Positions 8,570-17,794 of a stretch of 18,636 nucleotides of DNA are shown here, one piece after another; positions within the stretch are counted from its first letter, which is position 1; every line of letters starts with the position of its first letter. The translations under genes were made by a program, and so were the position numbers. The notes under the pieces are model-generated. The model was not told where the DNA came from. It did no database searches and saw only the letters and a program-made list of their open reading frames with translations. The stretch is from an uncultured Eubacteriales bacterium. Its GTDB lineage: Bacteria > Bacillota > Clostridia > Monoglobales > Monoglobaceae. Where the stretch lies: positions 1-18,636 of the forward strand of contig URTH01000012.1 in the NCBI GenBank assembly GCA_900550775.1, written 5' to 3'.

Positions 8570-10132
8570 TTATTTCCTGTTTAAATACCGATCATATGCT
8601 GCCTGATAAATTTCGATCGCACGCTCAATCTTCCGATTCTTACACTCCTGCACAAAGGCATCAAATTCGCTGATCGGACGCATTCCCATAATAAAGGACA
8701 TGATATTCTCCTCGCGGAATGTATTAAAGTCCGTCATAATACTGCTGTACTCCTGCTTTTCTTCCTCCGTCAGCGTAAGCTGCGGAATCTTTGTTTTTGC
8801 CGCGTCATTAATACTCCAGGTATTGAGTGCATCCTGCTGCTCCGGCAGCTGATAATATTGCTCAATATATCTTTCGTCCTGAACAAACGGCCCTTCCGCG
8901 CTGGATCTTGCATACATCGTAAGCATCTGCGACATCGGAAGTCCCTCGGCATTGTTGACAATGTTTTCCGTATACTTGGGATTTCCGTCCTCCATGGTAT
9001 AGCTCTCGCCCTCAATACCGAAGTTATTGAGCATAGCGCCCTCGTCCGAATAAGAATAATCCAAAAACTTTACCGCTGCATCAACATTTTTACAGTCTCT
9101 GGTAATCGCCGCGTCACCCTTTGGCGTATGCTTTAATTCACGCGTGGTAAACCGCGGCAGTTCGCCTTTCTTCTCCGCCAATGCCTTGCTGGCTTTCAGC
9201 GAGTAGCTGCTGTTTCCGTTTGCTCTCGCACCGGTAATCCACGCGCCCATGCCGCTGCCGCCGGCGCCCATTGCCGCGCCGCCGCTGCCGTCTAAAATAC
9301 AGGTGTTTCTGTATTTGGTGTCCATGGTGGTAAAGTTTTTATCGACAAGCCCGTTTTTGTACCAACGGTTCATGGTCTCCAAAAATTTGCCAAAGCCGCT
9401 TTCGATGGTTCCGTACTTGATCTTGCCGTTGTCCACATAAAACCCGTCTGCTATGCCGTATCCGCCCGCAAAGTAAAGCATCGTCCCTGTATCGCCCACA
9501 AGCGGACACTTCGCGCCCTTCTTTTCCTTAAACGCCGTCAACACCTTTTCCCATTCGTCGACCGTTTCGGGATACTCCAGGTTCAGCTCCTGCATCCAGT
9601 CATCGCGAATCATCAATCCGCTGATATTCAGCAGTTTTTCACCGTTTCGGATAAACGGAAACGCATAATAATTGCCGCTGTCCGTCTTTACATCACGGTC
9701 GATCTCCGGATTTTCGCTCAAAAACTTTTTTAAATTCGGCGCTTTGGTATCAATCACGTCATTTAAGCTTTGGATGATGTTCTTTTGAATCATCGAATCC
9801 GGGTTCTTTGCAATCCAGTCCGTCTCAATGATGTCCGGCAGGTTTCCGGACGCCAAAAGAAGATTCAGCGCCTCGTCCTCCTGTCCCTGTGCCGGATGCG
9901 TGTAGGTAACCTCGATTCCCGTCCGTTTCATATATTCCTTGGCAAAGGGGGTCTCCGCATAGTTTGCAACGCTTGTCGCAATATTTCCGGGAAGCTTCAT
10001 CCAATATGTCAGTGTGTCACCGTCTCCGTTTCCGGCGGTTTTTCTGTTTCCGCAGGCAGTAAGGCTAAGCGCCGTTGCTGCGATCAGCGATACCGATATC
10101 CCTCTCTTCAGTCCCTTTGAAAATTTTCTCAC
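8570..10132 (-). CDS. Sugar-binding lipoprotein of ABC importer (LplA/YesO-like)
   Basis: 520 residues, close to the usual length of family 1 extracellular solute-binding proteins of the LplA type. A basic n-region and hydrophobic stretch end in the lipobox LTAC with Cys27 as the lipidated residue, so the protein is tethered outside the membrane. The mature part has the typical start DTLTYWMKLPG, a membrane-distal binding region with FPFIRNGEKLLNISGLMIRD, and the C-terminal ENIMSFIMGMRPISEFDAF common in this subfamily. The start codon is GTG at 10132: AAAAGGAG lies ten bases upstream, and no in-frame ATG would keep the signal peptide. Two stem-loops and then two permease genes follow. By analogy with B. 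subtilis YesO the ligand may be rhamnogalacturonan-derived oligosaccharides; the ligand cannot be read from the sequence. Confidence 0.95.
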   Translation of the reverse strand: MRKFSKGLKRGISVSLIAATALSLTACGNRKTAGNGDGDTLTYWMKLPGNIATSVANYAETPFAKEYMKRTGIEVTYTHPAQGQEDEALNLLLASGNLPDIIETDWIAKNPDSMIQKNIIQSLNDVIDTKAPNLKKFLSENPEIDRDVKTDSGNYYAFPFIRNGEKLLNISGLMIRDDWMQELNLEYPETVDEWEKVLTAFKEKKGAKCPLVGDTGTMLYFAGGYGIADGFYVDNGKIKYGTIESGFGKFLETMNRWYKNGLVDKNFTTMDTKYRNTCILDGSGGAAMGAGGSGMGAWITGARANGNSSYSLKASKALAEKKGELPRFTTRELKHTPKGDAAITRDCKNVDAAVKFLDYSYSDEGAMLNNFGIEGESYTMEDGNPKYTENIVNNAEGLPMSQMLTMYARSSAEGPFVQDERYIEQYYQLPEQQDALNTWSINDAAKTKIPQLTLTEEEKQEYSSIMTDFNTFREENIMSFIMGMRPISEFDAFVQECKNRKIERAIEIYQAAYDRYLNRK

Positions 10133-10202
10133 TATTCTCCATCTCCTTTTTTGTCATTTCTCAATCTTTTTCCGATTCTCCGCAGCCGCATAAAACCGTT
10201 TT

Positions 10203-13200
10203 TTAATATCCCGTGATGCTGCCCGGATTGCGGCTATCAAGCTTTGCTTTGGGATTGATCAGATTTTTCAGCGCCGCCAGATCCGAATCGGAAGAACTCT
10301 TGATTTCCCCTACCACCAGCTTTGCGATCTCGTCCGCGCCAATGTAGGAAAGGTGCGTGTAGTCCTCGGTCGGTCTGCTTGGGCTGTTATTCCACTGCGC
10401 CTGATACTGGGTCGCAAGATCGCCCGAAAGATAAAGGTACAGATACTTTGCCTGCTGCGCACCCCATGTATTTAGCAGAGCGTTATTCTTTGCCGCAATG
10501 TCAATAAACGGAACACTTAAATCCTCAGCAACATTCTTTGCCGCTGTGCGATAGCTTGCAAGGCTTCGTCCCGATGCCGGATTTTCATCAAGCACAGCGC
10601 CGCTTTCATCAAAACTGTACTCTAAAATCGAATTGAGGATGACCGGTTTCATTCCCTTTTCACGCGCCTTGTCTGCCATATACTTAAGCCAGTATTCGTA
10701 TGAATCCGCTGTATAGACGCCGCCTTCGATTCCCTTTACTTCGGTTCCGTAATATCCGCCCAAAACAGCGTCTGCATTTTGGTCTCCGCTTGTCTTGCCC
10801 TTCTCGTTATGCCCAAACTGAATGAACAGGTAGTCGCCGGGTCTTGATTGCTTTAAAATATCGTCAAGCCTGCCTTCGGAGATAAACTGCTTTACCGTTC
10901 TGCCACCGATCGCCTTATTTATCGTATAAACTCCGGCGGTAAAATATTCTCCGCAAGAGGCAAAGTCAAAGGATGCCGGCTTTGCAATCTGCGGTGGATT
11001 CTGCACCCACTTTGGCGTATACTGTCCGTTAAAATATCCGTCGTCGATCGCGTTGCCCCAGCTTGACGCAGGGAAGAACTGCGTATCGTTAATCGGCTCG
11101 GCCGTGGAATCCCCGGCGATAAAGAGTTTTACTTCGGTCGGGATAATGTAATTCGTTTTATCACCCGTCACGGTCGGCGGTGTTGTAACCGCAGCGCTTG
11201 TCGTCTTTATCTTTTGTGTGCCGAGAAGTCTTTGATCGGCGTACACGGTATAGATATACTCGGTTTCGGCAGTAAGATCTGCGGTATCATAGTAACCCGA
11301 CACGCTTGACGTTCCGATCAGCGTACCATCGCCTGATTCCGCGCTGTCGGCCGCCTTGCGGTAAATCTTGTAGGTACCGATTGTATCCGTGCGAAACGGC
11401 GTTCCCCAGCGCAGGTATACCGCATCGGCGTAGATCGCATCCGCGTATACCGCGAACGCACCGTCCGCCGGATCTGTGATTGCCGGCGATTCGGCGCCGA
11501 TCAAATCGGTGCGGATATACCGCTTTAAGGTTTCCGCTCCCCCGGTCTCGCAAATGCCTCTCAGTACCGCTTTCGCAACCTCGCGTGCGCCGGCAGCGGT
11601 CAGGTGCACACCGCCGTCATCAACGATAAATCCGTAGGGGTCATACTTCCAGTTGTAGGTGTCAAACAGTTCCAGGCACTTTTTAAATACGTCAACAAAC
11701 ATCACGCCGTTTGCCTCTGCCGTTGCCTTCATTGCCGCTCTGTACGGCGTGATATCATCGGTTCGTTTAAGGTTGCCGCTGTTTCGGTTAAAACACGCGG
11801 TAGAGCTGAGCAGAATCGGCGTTGCGCCTTTCTCCCTTGCGTTATCGATGATGCTTTGAAGGTTCTTTTTATACTGTTCTAAGGGTACATGTCGGCCATC
11901 GCTCAGCGAATCGTTATGTCCGAACTGAACCGTCACATAATCGCCCGGCGCTAACCGGTCATAAATGTAATTGTAATTCGGAAAGGTCTTGGTGGTGCTG
12001 CCTGCCACAGCCTTGTTATCGACCGCAACACCCAGGTAGTCGCCTACCATCTCGCCCCAACCCTGAATGCCGTCCATATATCCCGTATCGCCGTAGGTCT
12101 GGCAAATGGAATCTCCCATAAGATAGAGGGTGGGTGATTGCAGGGGCGCTTTTCCGATGGCGCGGTGCGACAGATTCTTCAGTCTAACCGAGTAAATATA
12201 GAAATACTTGCTGGCATCTGTCTCTTCGCTCATTTTTTTCGCGCCGTCTTTTGCGGAAATTGCAAAGTCAGGTGTCGAACCTTCTCCGAAAAGTCCTCCG
12301 TCGTACACCATGTCATTTAAGGTTATGACCGCAGTATGCTTTTGTCCATCGTCCTCCAAGGTAAATATCCTGGACGCATTATTGACACCCGATAAGTTTT
12401 TATACCAAAGATTTGCCGAGGTGATCCCGCTGCTTTTGTATTCGACCTCAATCTGTACAAACGGATCTCTGCCGGTAAGGACATACGCATTGGAGCTTAT
12501 CTTAAACCGTGGTTTCAGTCCGGCAGGATTGATACTGCTAATATCACTCTCGCTCTTTATGTTGTCCGGTACAGGATATACCTGATTATAGCCTTCCGCG
12601 TTGCCTGCTGCGGGCATGATCGCGTGCGTTCCGTCACCCACACCGTACTTATACGGCCATCCGTTCTTATATCCCACAAGCTGCATACCGTAACGACCGC
12701 CTCGTTCCATGCTGACCTGACTGCCATCTAAAACGCCCTTTTTGTAATTAACATAAAATCCGTCCGCATGGGTGTCCGCACTCTCATTGGTATAAGTCTT
12801 ATTCCTGTCATAGAGATTTGCCTCATCAAAGACGTTGTCCGGGTTTGCCAGCTGGCTGACATACTCCGTCGGAAGAATTGCGATCCGACGTATATAATTT
12901 GTGTATCCGTTTCCGGATCTCAAAACAATCTGATTGACATCGCCGCTCGTCTTTTTTGCAAAATAGGCATCGGTTAAATCTTTGAACGCCACTTTCCATT
13001 CTGATGATAAACTGCTGCTTTGAACCAAATCAACAACATTGTTTTCCGCTTTATCCGTTGCCGTTTTTGTATATCCAATCTTTATATACGGCTTAAGCTG
13101 ACCTTTCCAATTTGAGTCTACATTATCCCAGCATCTGAAATCATTCCAATACTCAACGTACACACGATAGCTTGTCGCATCTGCATTAAATGTGCCTTCG

Positions 13201-14153
13201 TTGACGGTAATACGTGCGCCTCCGTCTTGTACCCAATACCTGCCGTTGTTATTGTCTTTCCTTAAATATTTTGTTACAATCCATGCATTTGATTCATTAT
13301 CGGGACTTTTAAAGCCTCTATCTCCGTCCGGTGTTGCAAGACCGGTAGAAAAGGCATTTGTGCCTATATATCCGAACCATTGTCTGGTATTTGTTTCATT
13401 AGCATGATAAATCTCGTCACCGTTCATAGCAGAAAGCGTCGGACCATTCAAATCATCCGTCATCTTTGACGAATCATCCTTACTAATCCATGCGCCGTAT
13501 GTATTTAAAATATCATTCGCCTTGGGGATATCAGGCTTTAGACTGACCGTGTTGCTCACCCTGTTAAGCTCGTCTTTCACATAATAACTGTGCGCGTTGT
13601 CATAATCCTTGGTCTCGATGATATAGCCGCCTTTGTCGGTCTTTGCCGTGCCGATTTTCTCACCGTCGCGGTATACATCAAAGGTTCCTTTGTTATAGCT
13701 GTCCGCTGCATCCCAGAAAAGCATAACACGGTTATACGCCGCCGTTCCGCGCAGATTGACCGGCGCCGAAAATTCCAGCGGCTGCATCGAAGATGTGAGG
13801 TTATCCCATACAAAAAGGCGCATCGTGCTGCCCTCCGGCATGGTGAGGTTTTCAATCGTGAGCGCATCGGCCGAGGCGCTCACCTCTTCGGACAGATAAG
13901 CGTTCAAAAGCTGACTATCCTTATAAAAGCCCACAATAAGGCGCGCGTTTTCCGCATTGCCCATCACATTGACCGAGATCTTAAATGCCTCACCGGCTGT
14001 CGGATATCCGATCTGCGCGCCGTCCGCATTCAAAAACATCGGTGCGCCGATGATCACATCCTGTGCATCCTGTGCCGAAACAAAAATCGGAAAAGCAGCA
14101 AACAGCATTACCATAATCATCAGCATCGCCGTGATTCTCATCTTACATTTCAT
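10203..14153 (-). CDS. Exported bimodular rhamnogalacturonan acetylesterase (two SGNH/CE12-type domains)
   Basis: 1316 residues with a signal peptide (MRITAMLMIMVMLFAAFPIF, cleavage near VSAQ). Residues 30-130 look Ig-like and 131-205 fibronectin III-like. Residues about 210-665 are beta-rich and may be two carbohydrate-binding sandwiches. The first SGNH domain (about 673-870) has LMGDSIC (Ser682), KAVAGS, FGHND (745-748) and DDGGVHL (His850). After a fibronectin III-like spacer (about 898-985), the second SGNH domain (about 1005-1287) has IAGDST (Ser1016), AIGGRT, FGHNE (1114-1117) and DYTHLS (Asp1264, His1267). CE12 enzymes remove acetyl groups from rhamnogalacturonan-I; B. subtilis YesT is the parallel. 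Asp and His in the first domain are four residues apart rather than three. GAGGAGG lies seven bases before the ATG, and the gene starts 45 bases after GH105. No wall-anchor motif is visible, so the protein may be freely secreted. Esterase fold is firm, polymer specificity is from context. Confidence 0.92.
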   Translation of the reverse strand: MKCKMRITAMLMIMVMLFAAFPIFVSAQDAQDVIIGAPMFLNADGAQIGYPTAGEAFKISVNVMGNAENARLIVGFYKDSQLLNAYLSEEVSASADALTIENLTMPEGSTMRLFVWDNLTSSMQPLEFSAPVNLRGTAAYNRVMLFWDAADSYNKGTFDVYRDGEKIGTAKTDKGGYIIETKDYDNAHSYYVKDELNRVSNTVSLKPDIPKANDILNTYGAWISKDDSSKMTDDLNGPTLSAMNGDEIYHANETNTRQWFGYIGTNAFSTGLATPDGDRGFKSPDNESNAWIVTKYLRKDNNNGRYWVQDGGARITVNEGTFNADATSYRVYVEYWNDFRCWDNVDSNWKGQLKPYIKIGYTKTATDKAENNVVDLVQSSSLSSEWKVAFKDLTDAYFAKKTSGDVNQIVLRSGNGYTNYIRRIAILPTEYVSQLANPDNVFDEANLYDRNKTYTNESADTHADGFYVNYKKGVLDGSQVSMERGGRYGMQLVGYKNGWPYKYGVGDGTHAIMPAAGNAEGYNQVYPVPDNIKSESDISSINPAGLKPRFKISSNAYVLTGRDPFVQIEVEYKSSGITSANLWYKNLSGVNNASRIFTLEDDGQKHTAVITLNDMVYDGGLFGEGSTPDFAISAKDGAKKMSEETDASKYFYIYSVRLKNLSHRAIGKAPLQSPTLYLMGDSICQTYGDTGYMDGIQGWGEMVGDYLGVAVDNKAVAGSTTKTFPNYNYIYDRLAPGDYVTVQFGHNDSLSDGRHVPLEQYKKNLQSIIDNAREKGATPILLSSTACFNRNSGNLKRTDDITPYRAAMKATAEANGVMFVDVFKKCLELFDTYNWKYDPYGFIVDDGGVHLTAAGAREVAKAVLRGICETGGAETLKRYIRTDLIGAESPAITDPADGAFAVYADAIYADAVYLRWGTPFRTDTIGTYKIYRKAADSAESGDGTLIGTSSVSGYYDTADLTAETEYIYTVYADQRLLGTQKIKTTSAAVTTPPTVTGDKTNYIIPTEVKLFIAGDSTAEPINDTQFFPASSWGNAIDDGYFNGQYTPKWVQNPPQIAKPASFDFASCGEYFTAGVYTINKAIGGRTVKQFISEGRLDDILKQSRPGDYLFIQFGHNEKGKTSGDQNADAVLGGYYGTEVKGIEGGVYTADSYEYWLKYMADKAREKGMKPVILNSILEYSFDESGAVLDENPASGRSLASYRTAAKNVAEDLSVPFIDIAAKNNALLNTWGAQQAKYLYLYLSGDLATQYQAQWNNSPSRPTEDYTHLSYIGADEIAKLVVGEIKSSSDSDLAALKNLINPKAKLDSRNPGSITGY

Positions 14154-14198
14154 TTTGATTCCTCCTCATTTTTATAAAAATCCATCAATATCATAAAA

Positions 14199-15200
14199 TC
14201 AATATCGGCTGTTTAACGCCAAAATGGCTAATCCCTGCGCAAATGGAGAGTAGCAGACGGGAATGGCATTATATTCCTCTGCCGTATGCATAATGCATGT
14301 TCCGCCCGATGCGTTTTGCAGCGTTCCGTCCGCGCCGATATTTTTTTCCAGCGCCGCATATGCCAAATCCGCATGTTTCTTATAGCAATCCTTATCCAAA
14401 ACCCCAAGACGCATCCCCTCACTGAGGGCAAACGCAAACGCCGCCGTTGCCGACATCTCCGGATAAGAATCGGACGAATCCACCACCGTATTCCAGCTTC
14501 CGTCCGCGTTCTGATAGGTCACAAGCGATGCCATATAACGAATAAAATTCTCTTTTACCACATGATAATCCGAAAAGCTCTCGTCCGCCAGGGACAGTAT
14601 GATGGGTGTTCCTGCGGCAAGCCAGCCGTTCCCCCGTCCCCACACACAGCCCTCTTGTCTGCGCTCATTGCCGTAGTAACCATGCACAATCAGATTCGTG
14701 GACTTGTCTTTTAAAAATTCATCATGCAGTCTGTACTGGCGCAGCGCCTCATACACGTACATGTTGCGGCCGGTAAAAACACCGTATTCGGCAAGAAAAA
14801 GGCAACCCATAAAAAGCGTATCTGCCCATATCTGATTTGGATATGTGTTTTCGGTACAGGAATGCTCAAAGGCGCCCCTCTCGCTTCTCGGCGCCTGTGC
14901 CATACACCAGTCCGCAAAATCTTCGCACAGTTTTATGTACTTTGTTTCACCGCTCAGCTTGTATCGTTCCAATGCGGAAAGGCACGGTGCCGTTGTGTTG
15001 ATGCTTTTTCCCGGATATGCCTCACTGAGTTTACCATCAATCCAGGTTTTGATATAGTCCATGCAAAATTCCGCTTTTTGCTTTTTGGCTACCTGCGACA
15101 GGCTGTAAAGCGCAACGCCTTGCCCCCACTGCCAGATTCCCATTTGATTGTCAGCGCAGTCGGTGATCCTTCTGCACAATTTTTCTAAATTACCGTTCAT
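14199..15200 (-). CDS. Unsaturated rhamnogalacturonyl/uronyl hydrolase, GH105 (YesR/YteR-like)
   Basis: 333 residues forming a predicted (alpha/alpha)6 barrel without signal peptide, so it acts in the cytoplasm. GH105 enzymes hydrate the unsaturated galacturonyl residue that pectin lyases leave at the non-reducing end, releasing it from rhamnose or another sugar. Family features are visible: WQWGQGVALYSL (23-34), YPNQIWADTLFMGCLFLAEY (120-139), with Asp127 in the position of the catalytic Asp of YteR, VHGY (172-175), WGRGNGW (187-193), DGSWNTVVD and PEMSATAAFAFAL. The ATG at 15200 is chosen because AAAGGAG lies six bases upstream; the in-frame ATG at 15218 has its site only one base away and would add MIKEYA. 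This is the first gene after the regulator's terminator, and so probably the first gene of the catabolic operon. Family is certain; whether it prefers RG-I or other unsaturated uronides is open. Confidence 0.95.
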   Translation of the reverse strand: MNGNLEKLCRRITDCADNQMGIWQWGQGVALYSLSQVAKKQKAEFCMDYIKTWIDGKLSEAYPGKSINTTAPCLSALERYKLSGETKYIKLCEDFADWCMAQAPRSERGAFEHSCTENTYPNQIWADTLFMGCLFLAEYGVFTGRNMYVYEALRQYRLHDEFLKDKSTNLIVHGYYGNERRQEGCVWGRGNGWLAAGTPIILSLADESFSDYHVVKENFIRYMASLVTYQNADGSWNTVVDSSDSYPEMSATAAFAFALSEGMRLGVLDKDCYKKHADLAYAALEKNIGADGTLQNASGGTCIMHTAEEYNAIPVCYSPFAQGLAILALNSRY

Positions 15201-15274
15201 TGCGTACTCCTTTATCATGTCCTTTTATTTTCTGTTTTTGTTGATCTGTAAAAGCACCTCCTCTTATCCCGTTC

Positions 15275-15304
15275 TGTATACCGGCCATCATACACCCCCT
15301 GCAA
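15275..15304 (-). promoter_or_regulatory. Candidate promoter and imperfect dyad ahead of GH105
   Basis: On the minus strand TTGCAG (15304-15299) and TATACA (15280-15275) are separated by 18 bases and lie between the regulator's terminator and the GH105 start. Both boxes are weak matches, as is common for activated promoters. The -10 box lies within an imperfect 20-base dyad at 15275-15294 (TGTAT...GG/CC...ATACA), a possible operator. The call rests on position and partial consensus only. Confidence 0.3.
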
Positions 15305-15344
15305 TATTTTTTCGTTTTCCTATTCTTACTGTATCATGGGGCAC

Positions 15345-15385
15345 AAAAAAAATCCACCGTCATAATCAAAACGACGGCGGATTTT
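15345..15385 (-). terminator. Rho-independent terminator of the regulator gene
   Basis: The minus strand carries AAAATCCGCCGTC, an 11-base loop and GACGGTGGATTTT. This is a 13-bp stem with one G-U pair, and it runs into a tract of eight T. It starts 23 bases after the TAG stop of the AraC-family regulator. It should separate the regulator transcript from the GH105-led operon. Confidence 0.9.
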
Positions 15386-15408
15386 ATAGTCAAAATCTCA
15401 ACTTCGGG

Positions 15409-17727
15409 CTAAAATTTATTGGTAGCCCGGTATTTTCCGGGCGTTACGGACTCATATTTTAAAAATGTTCGGAAAAACGTTTTCTCACTGACAAAGCCGC
15501 ATCGCTTATAGATTTCCGTAATGGATAAATCCGTATGCTCAAGATCATACTTTGCCTTTTCAATCCTGAGCTGCGCGATAAAGCCAACCAAGGTCTCCCC
15601 GGTTGCACCTTTAAATAGCCTTGAAATATAGTACGATGAAAACCCGAAATGATTGCTGACGGTATTTAGGTTTAAATTACTGTCCGCAAAGTTTTCACGG
15701 ATATAGTCAATGATTTTAGGCAAAAGATTATCCGTCTTTTCCGCATCGCTCTCCTTTGCAAAAGGCTTTTCCTCACTCTTTGACCCCATGCAGATATATT
15801 CGGTCAGCTTTTCAAGATTTTCAAAGACCTCGGCCGGACTGTTAAAATCCATGCTGTTTAAAATTTCCACCGGCTCATCCGCACGATCCGCGTCCGCGTT
15901 AAAGTCAAAAAATGAGATCATGGTGCTTGTCAGATGGAGTAAAATCACCTTTGCCTTTTCAATGCCGATGGATTTGATACAATCCCTGAAAATGATTTTT
16001 AAGGTGTTTACGGCCTCCTTTTGATTGCCTTTTTTAAGGTATGCTACAAGCTGTTTCTGATAATCGTTAAAATCACGGTAAAACAAACGTTCGGCGCCGT
16101 CATTTGCGTGATAAACCTCATCATAAAACACAATATTGTCTGCGCCCGAAATACTGCACCCAAGCGCCAACTTTGCCTCATGATAGGCAAGCGCCACTGT
16201 TTCAAATCCCTTCTTAACAGAGGAAACACCGATGTTGCAGCCAAATTTAAAGTTGCTTTTAATCACCGACATGCCGTGAGCAATCGCGTTGTAAATGGTC
16301 GTTTTGTAGATATGCGAATTTTCTTCATCGCAGTAACAATAAAGGCCGGCAATTAGGCTATCATATCGGATGATTTTACAGGTATCGGTTTCGTTGAATA
16401 ATTCCTCAAAAACATTCTGTATAATCAGAAAGGTCATCTCTTCCGCTTCCTTGGTGCTCACAATATCATCCTGCCCGAACAGATTTCGGTTGTTATACGG
16501 CTGAAACAGAATCACCGTAAATAGCGCTGAGGAAAAATCAACCAGATCCGAGGATGACTTTACCGAGTTTCCCTGGAGCAAGCCGCAAAGATAAGTGTTT
16601 ACGTAAAGCTCCTGAAGGTTTCCCTCCAAAATGTTCAGGCTGCGCTTACTCGACACGTAATCGTTAAGCGCCTCTTTGACAATGCCATAGCCGTTTGTAC
16701 GGACGCTGTTTTTGTTTTCCTGACGCTTGTAAATCCGAATCAGTTCGCTCAGCGGAAAGAAATTTTTCACCGAGAACCATACACCCAGCCCGCAGCAGAG
16801 CATCAAAGAAAAAATAATAAAGACCAGCCAAAACGTTCTCGCCCTCTTCAAAGCGCTGTAAAGCTCACTGTTGTCGCTGATATACAAAAACTTCCAGCCC
16901 GTATATGCCGATGTCGCACAGACAGAAACGGTGCTGCCATCATAAATAATATCATTTTTATAGTCGGCATAGTGCATAAGCGGCGGCAAATCCGCTGTGT
17001 CTGCCATAATTACCTTGTCATTGCTGTTTAATATCACGGTTTGTCCCGTCTTGCTTTTGCTATATGTTATCGTTTTTAAGACAGAATCATTGATACGGAA
17101 AACCGCCGTCGCGTGCACATAACTATCGTCCACATAAGCCGGCAGCTGATATATAAGATCCAGACAGCGGCTTCCGTTTTCCGAGGTAACCGCCAGCTGC
17201 GCCGCCAGATTTGGCGTATGCATGATTTTTTCCCACTCCTCAAACGAAATGCCCGAATCCTTATAGTAATACTGAAAAAAGGACGCGGCATCATCGGTAT
17301 GCGTCGTTGAGATTACCTCTCCCAAATCCCTGAAATAGATGTATGCGCTTTCAAAGGACGTGGACTCTAAGAGTCTTGTCATGTCTCTGGAAAGATACAT
17401 CGAAACCGCATTGATAGAATCCCCGGCAACGCCGACTGCGATAATGTTGTTTACCGTATCGTTGGTAGCAATATTTTTATAAAGCGTGTTTGCCGCGGAT
17501 ATTTTGTTGTCAAACTGGAGCATGTTTTTGTTTAGGGTATCCATGTAGCTCTTTTCCATATATTCACGGCTGGTTTTATTCAGCGAAAAGTACAGAAAAA
17601 AACTGCATGCAGACAAAATAAAGCAGATAATAAAATACGAAAAAAAGCCCAGATACAGCATATTATAAATCTGCCGAAGCCTGCTGCTTGAGTAATTTTT
17701 CTTCGTCCATTTTCTATGAAGCCGCAT
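15409..17727 (-). CDS. Membrane-anchored AraC-family regulator (YesS/YtdP-like)
   Basis: 772 residues. Two membrane helices (about 25-47, YLGFFSYFIICFILSACSFF, and about 297-320, RTFWLVFIIFSLMLCCGLGV) enclose an extracytoplasmic region of about 250 residues of the sensor type seen in Cache-domain proteins. The cytoplasmic part holds a middle region (about 380-640) and a C-terminal AraC-type double helix-turn-helix (about 670-770). The DNA-binding part shows NLNTVSNHFGFSSYYISRLF and then SITEIYKRCGFVSEKTFFRT, ending in the typical TPGKYR. Length and order match B. subtilis YesS (about 760 residues), which sits in the rhamnogalacturonan cluster. It probably senses a pectic ligand outside and activates the downstream operon directly, as a one-component system. 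GGAGG lies eight bases before the ATG. A promoter and a 13-bp direct repeat lie upstream, and a strong terminator follows, so it forms its own transcript. Family is certain; ligand and targets are inferred. Confidence 0.95.
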   Translation of the reverse strand: MRLHRKWTKKNYSSSRLRQIYNMLYLGFFSYFIICFILSACSFFLYFSLNKTSREYMEKSYMDTLNKNMLQFDNKISAANTLYKNIATNDTVNNIIAVGVAGDSINAVSMYLSRDMTRLLESTSFESAYIYFRDLGEVISTTHTDDAASFFQYYYKDSGISFEEWEKIMHTPNLAAQLAVTSENGSRCLDLIYQLPAYVDDSYVHATAVFRINDSVLKTITYSKSKTGQTVILNSNDKVIMADTADLPPLMHYADYKNDIIYDGSTVSVCATSAYTGWKFLYISDNSELYSALKRARTFWLVFIIFSLMLCCGLGVWFSVKNFFPLSELIRIYKRQENKNSVRTNGYGIVKEALNDYVSSKRSLNILEGNLQELYVNTYLCGLLQGNSVKSSSDLVDFSSALFTVILFQPYNNRNLFGQDDIVSTKEAEEMTFLIIQNVFEELFNETDTCKIIRYDSLIAGLYCYCDEENSHIYKTTIYNAIAHGMSVIKSNFKFGCNIGVSSVKKGFETVALAYHEAKLALGCSISGADNIVFYDEVYHANDGAERLFYRDFNDYQKQLVAYLKKGNQKEAVNTLKIIFRDCIKSIGIEKAKVILLHLTSTMISFFDFNADADRADEPVEILNSMDFNSPAEVFENLEKLTEYICMGSKSEEKPFAKESDAEKTDNLLPKIIDYIRENFADSNLNLNTVSNHFGFSSYYISRLFKGATGETLVGFIAQLRIEKAKYDLEHTDLSITEIYKRCGFVSEKTFFRTFLKYESVTPGKYRATNKF

Positions 17728-17794
17728 TTTTTTGTCCTCCCCGTTCCCCTCGCCGTATCAAAATATTCCTTCTGCTTTGACCGTTTTGTTTTGC

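Noticed and set aside
13590..14177. 195-codon plus-strand open frame
   Set aside because: It lies opposite the well-supported esterase gene, has no ribosome binding site and its product resembles no family.
15225..15257. Ten-residue leader peptide starting at GTG 15257
   Set aside because: Its GTG lies inside the only AGGAGG-like sequence and so has no proper ribosome binding site; nothing else supports it.
15201..15344. Catabolite-response (cre) site ahead of the GH105 operon
   Set aside because: I found no match to the cre consensus in this gap by eye.
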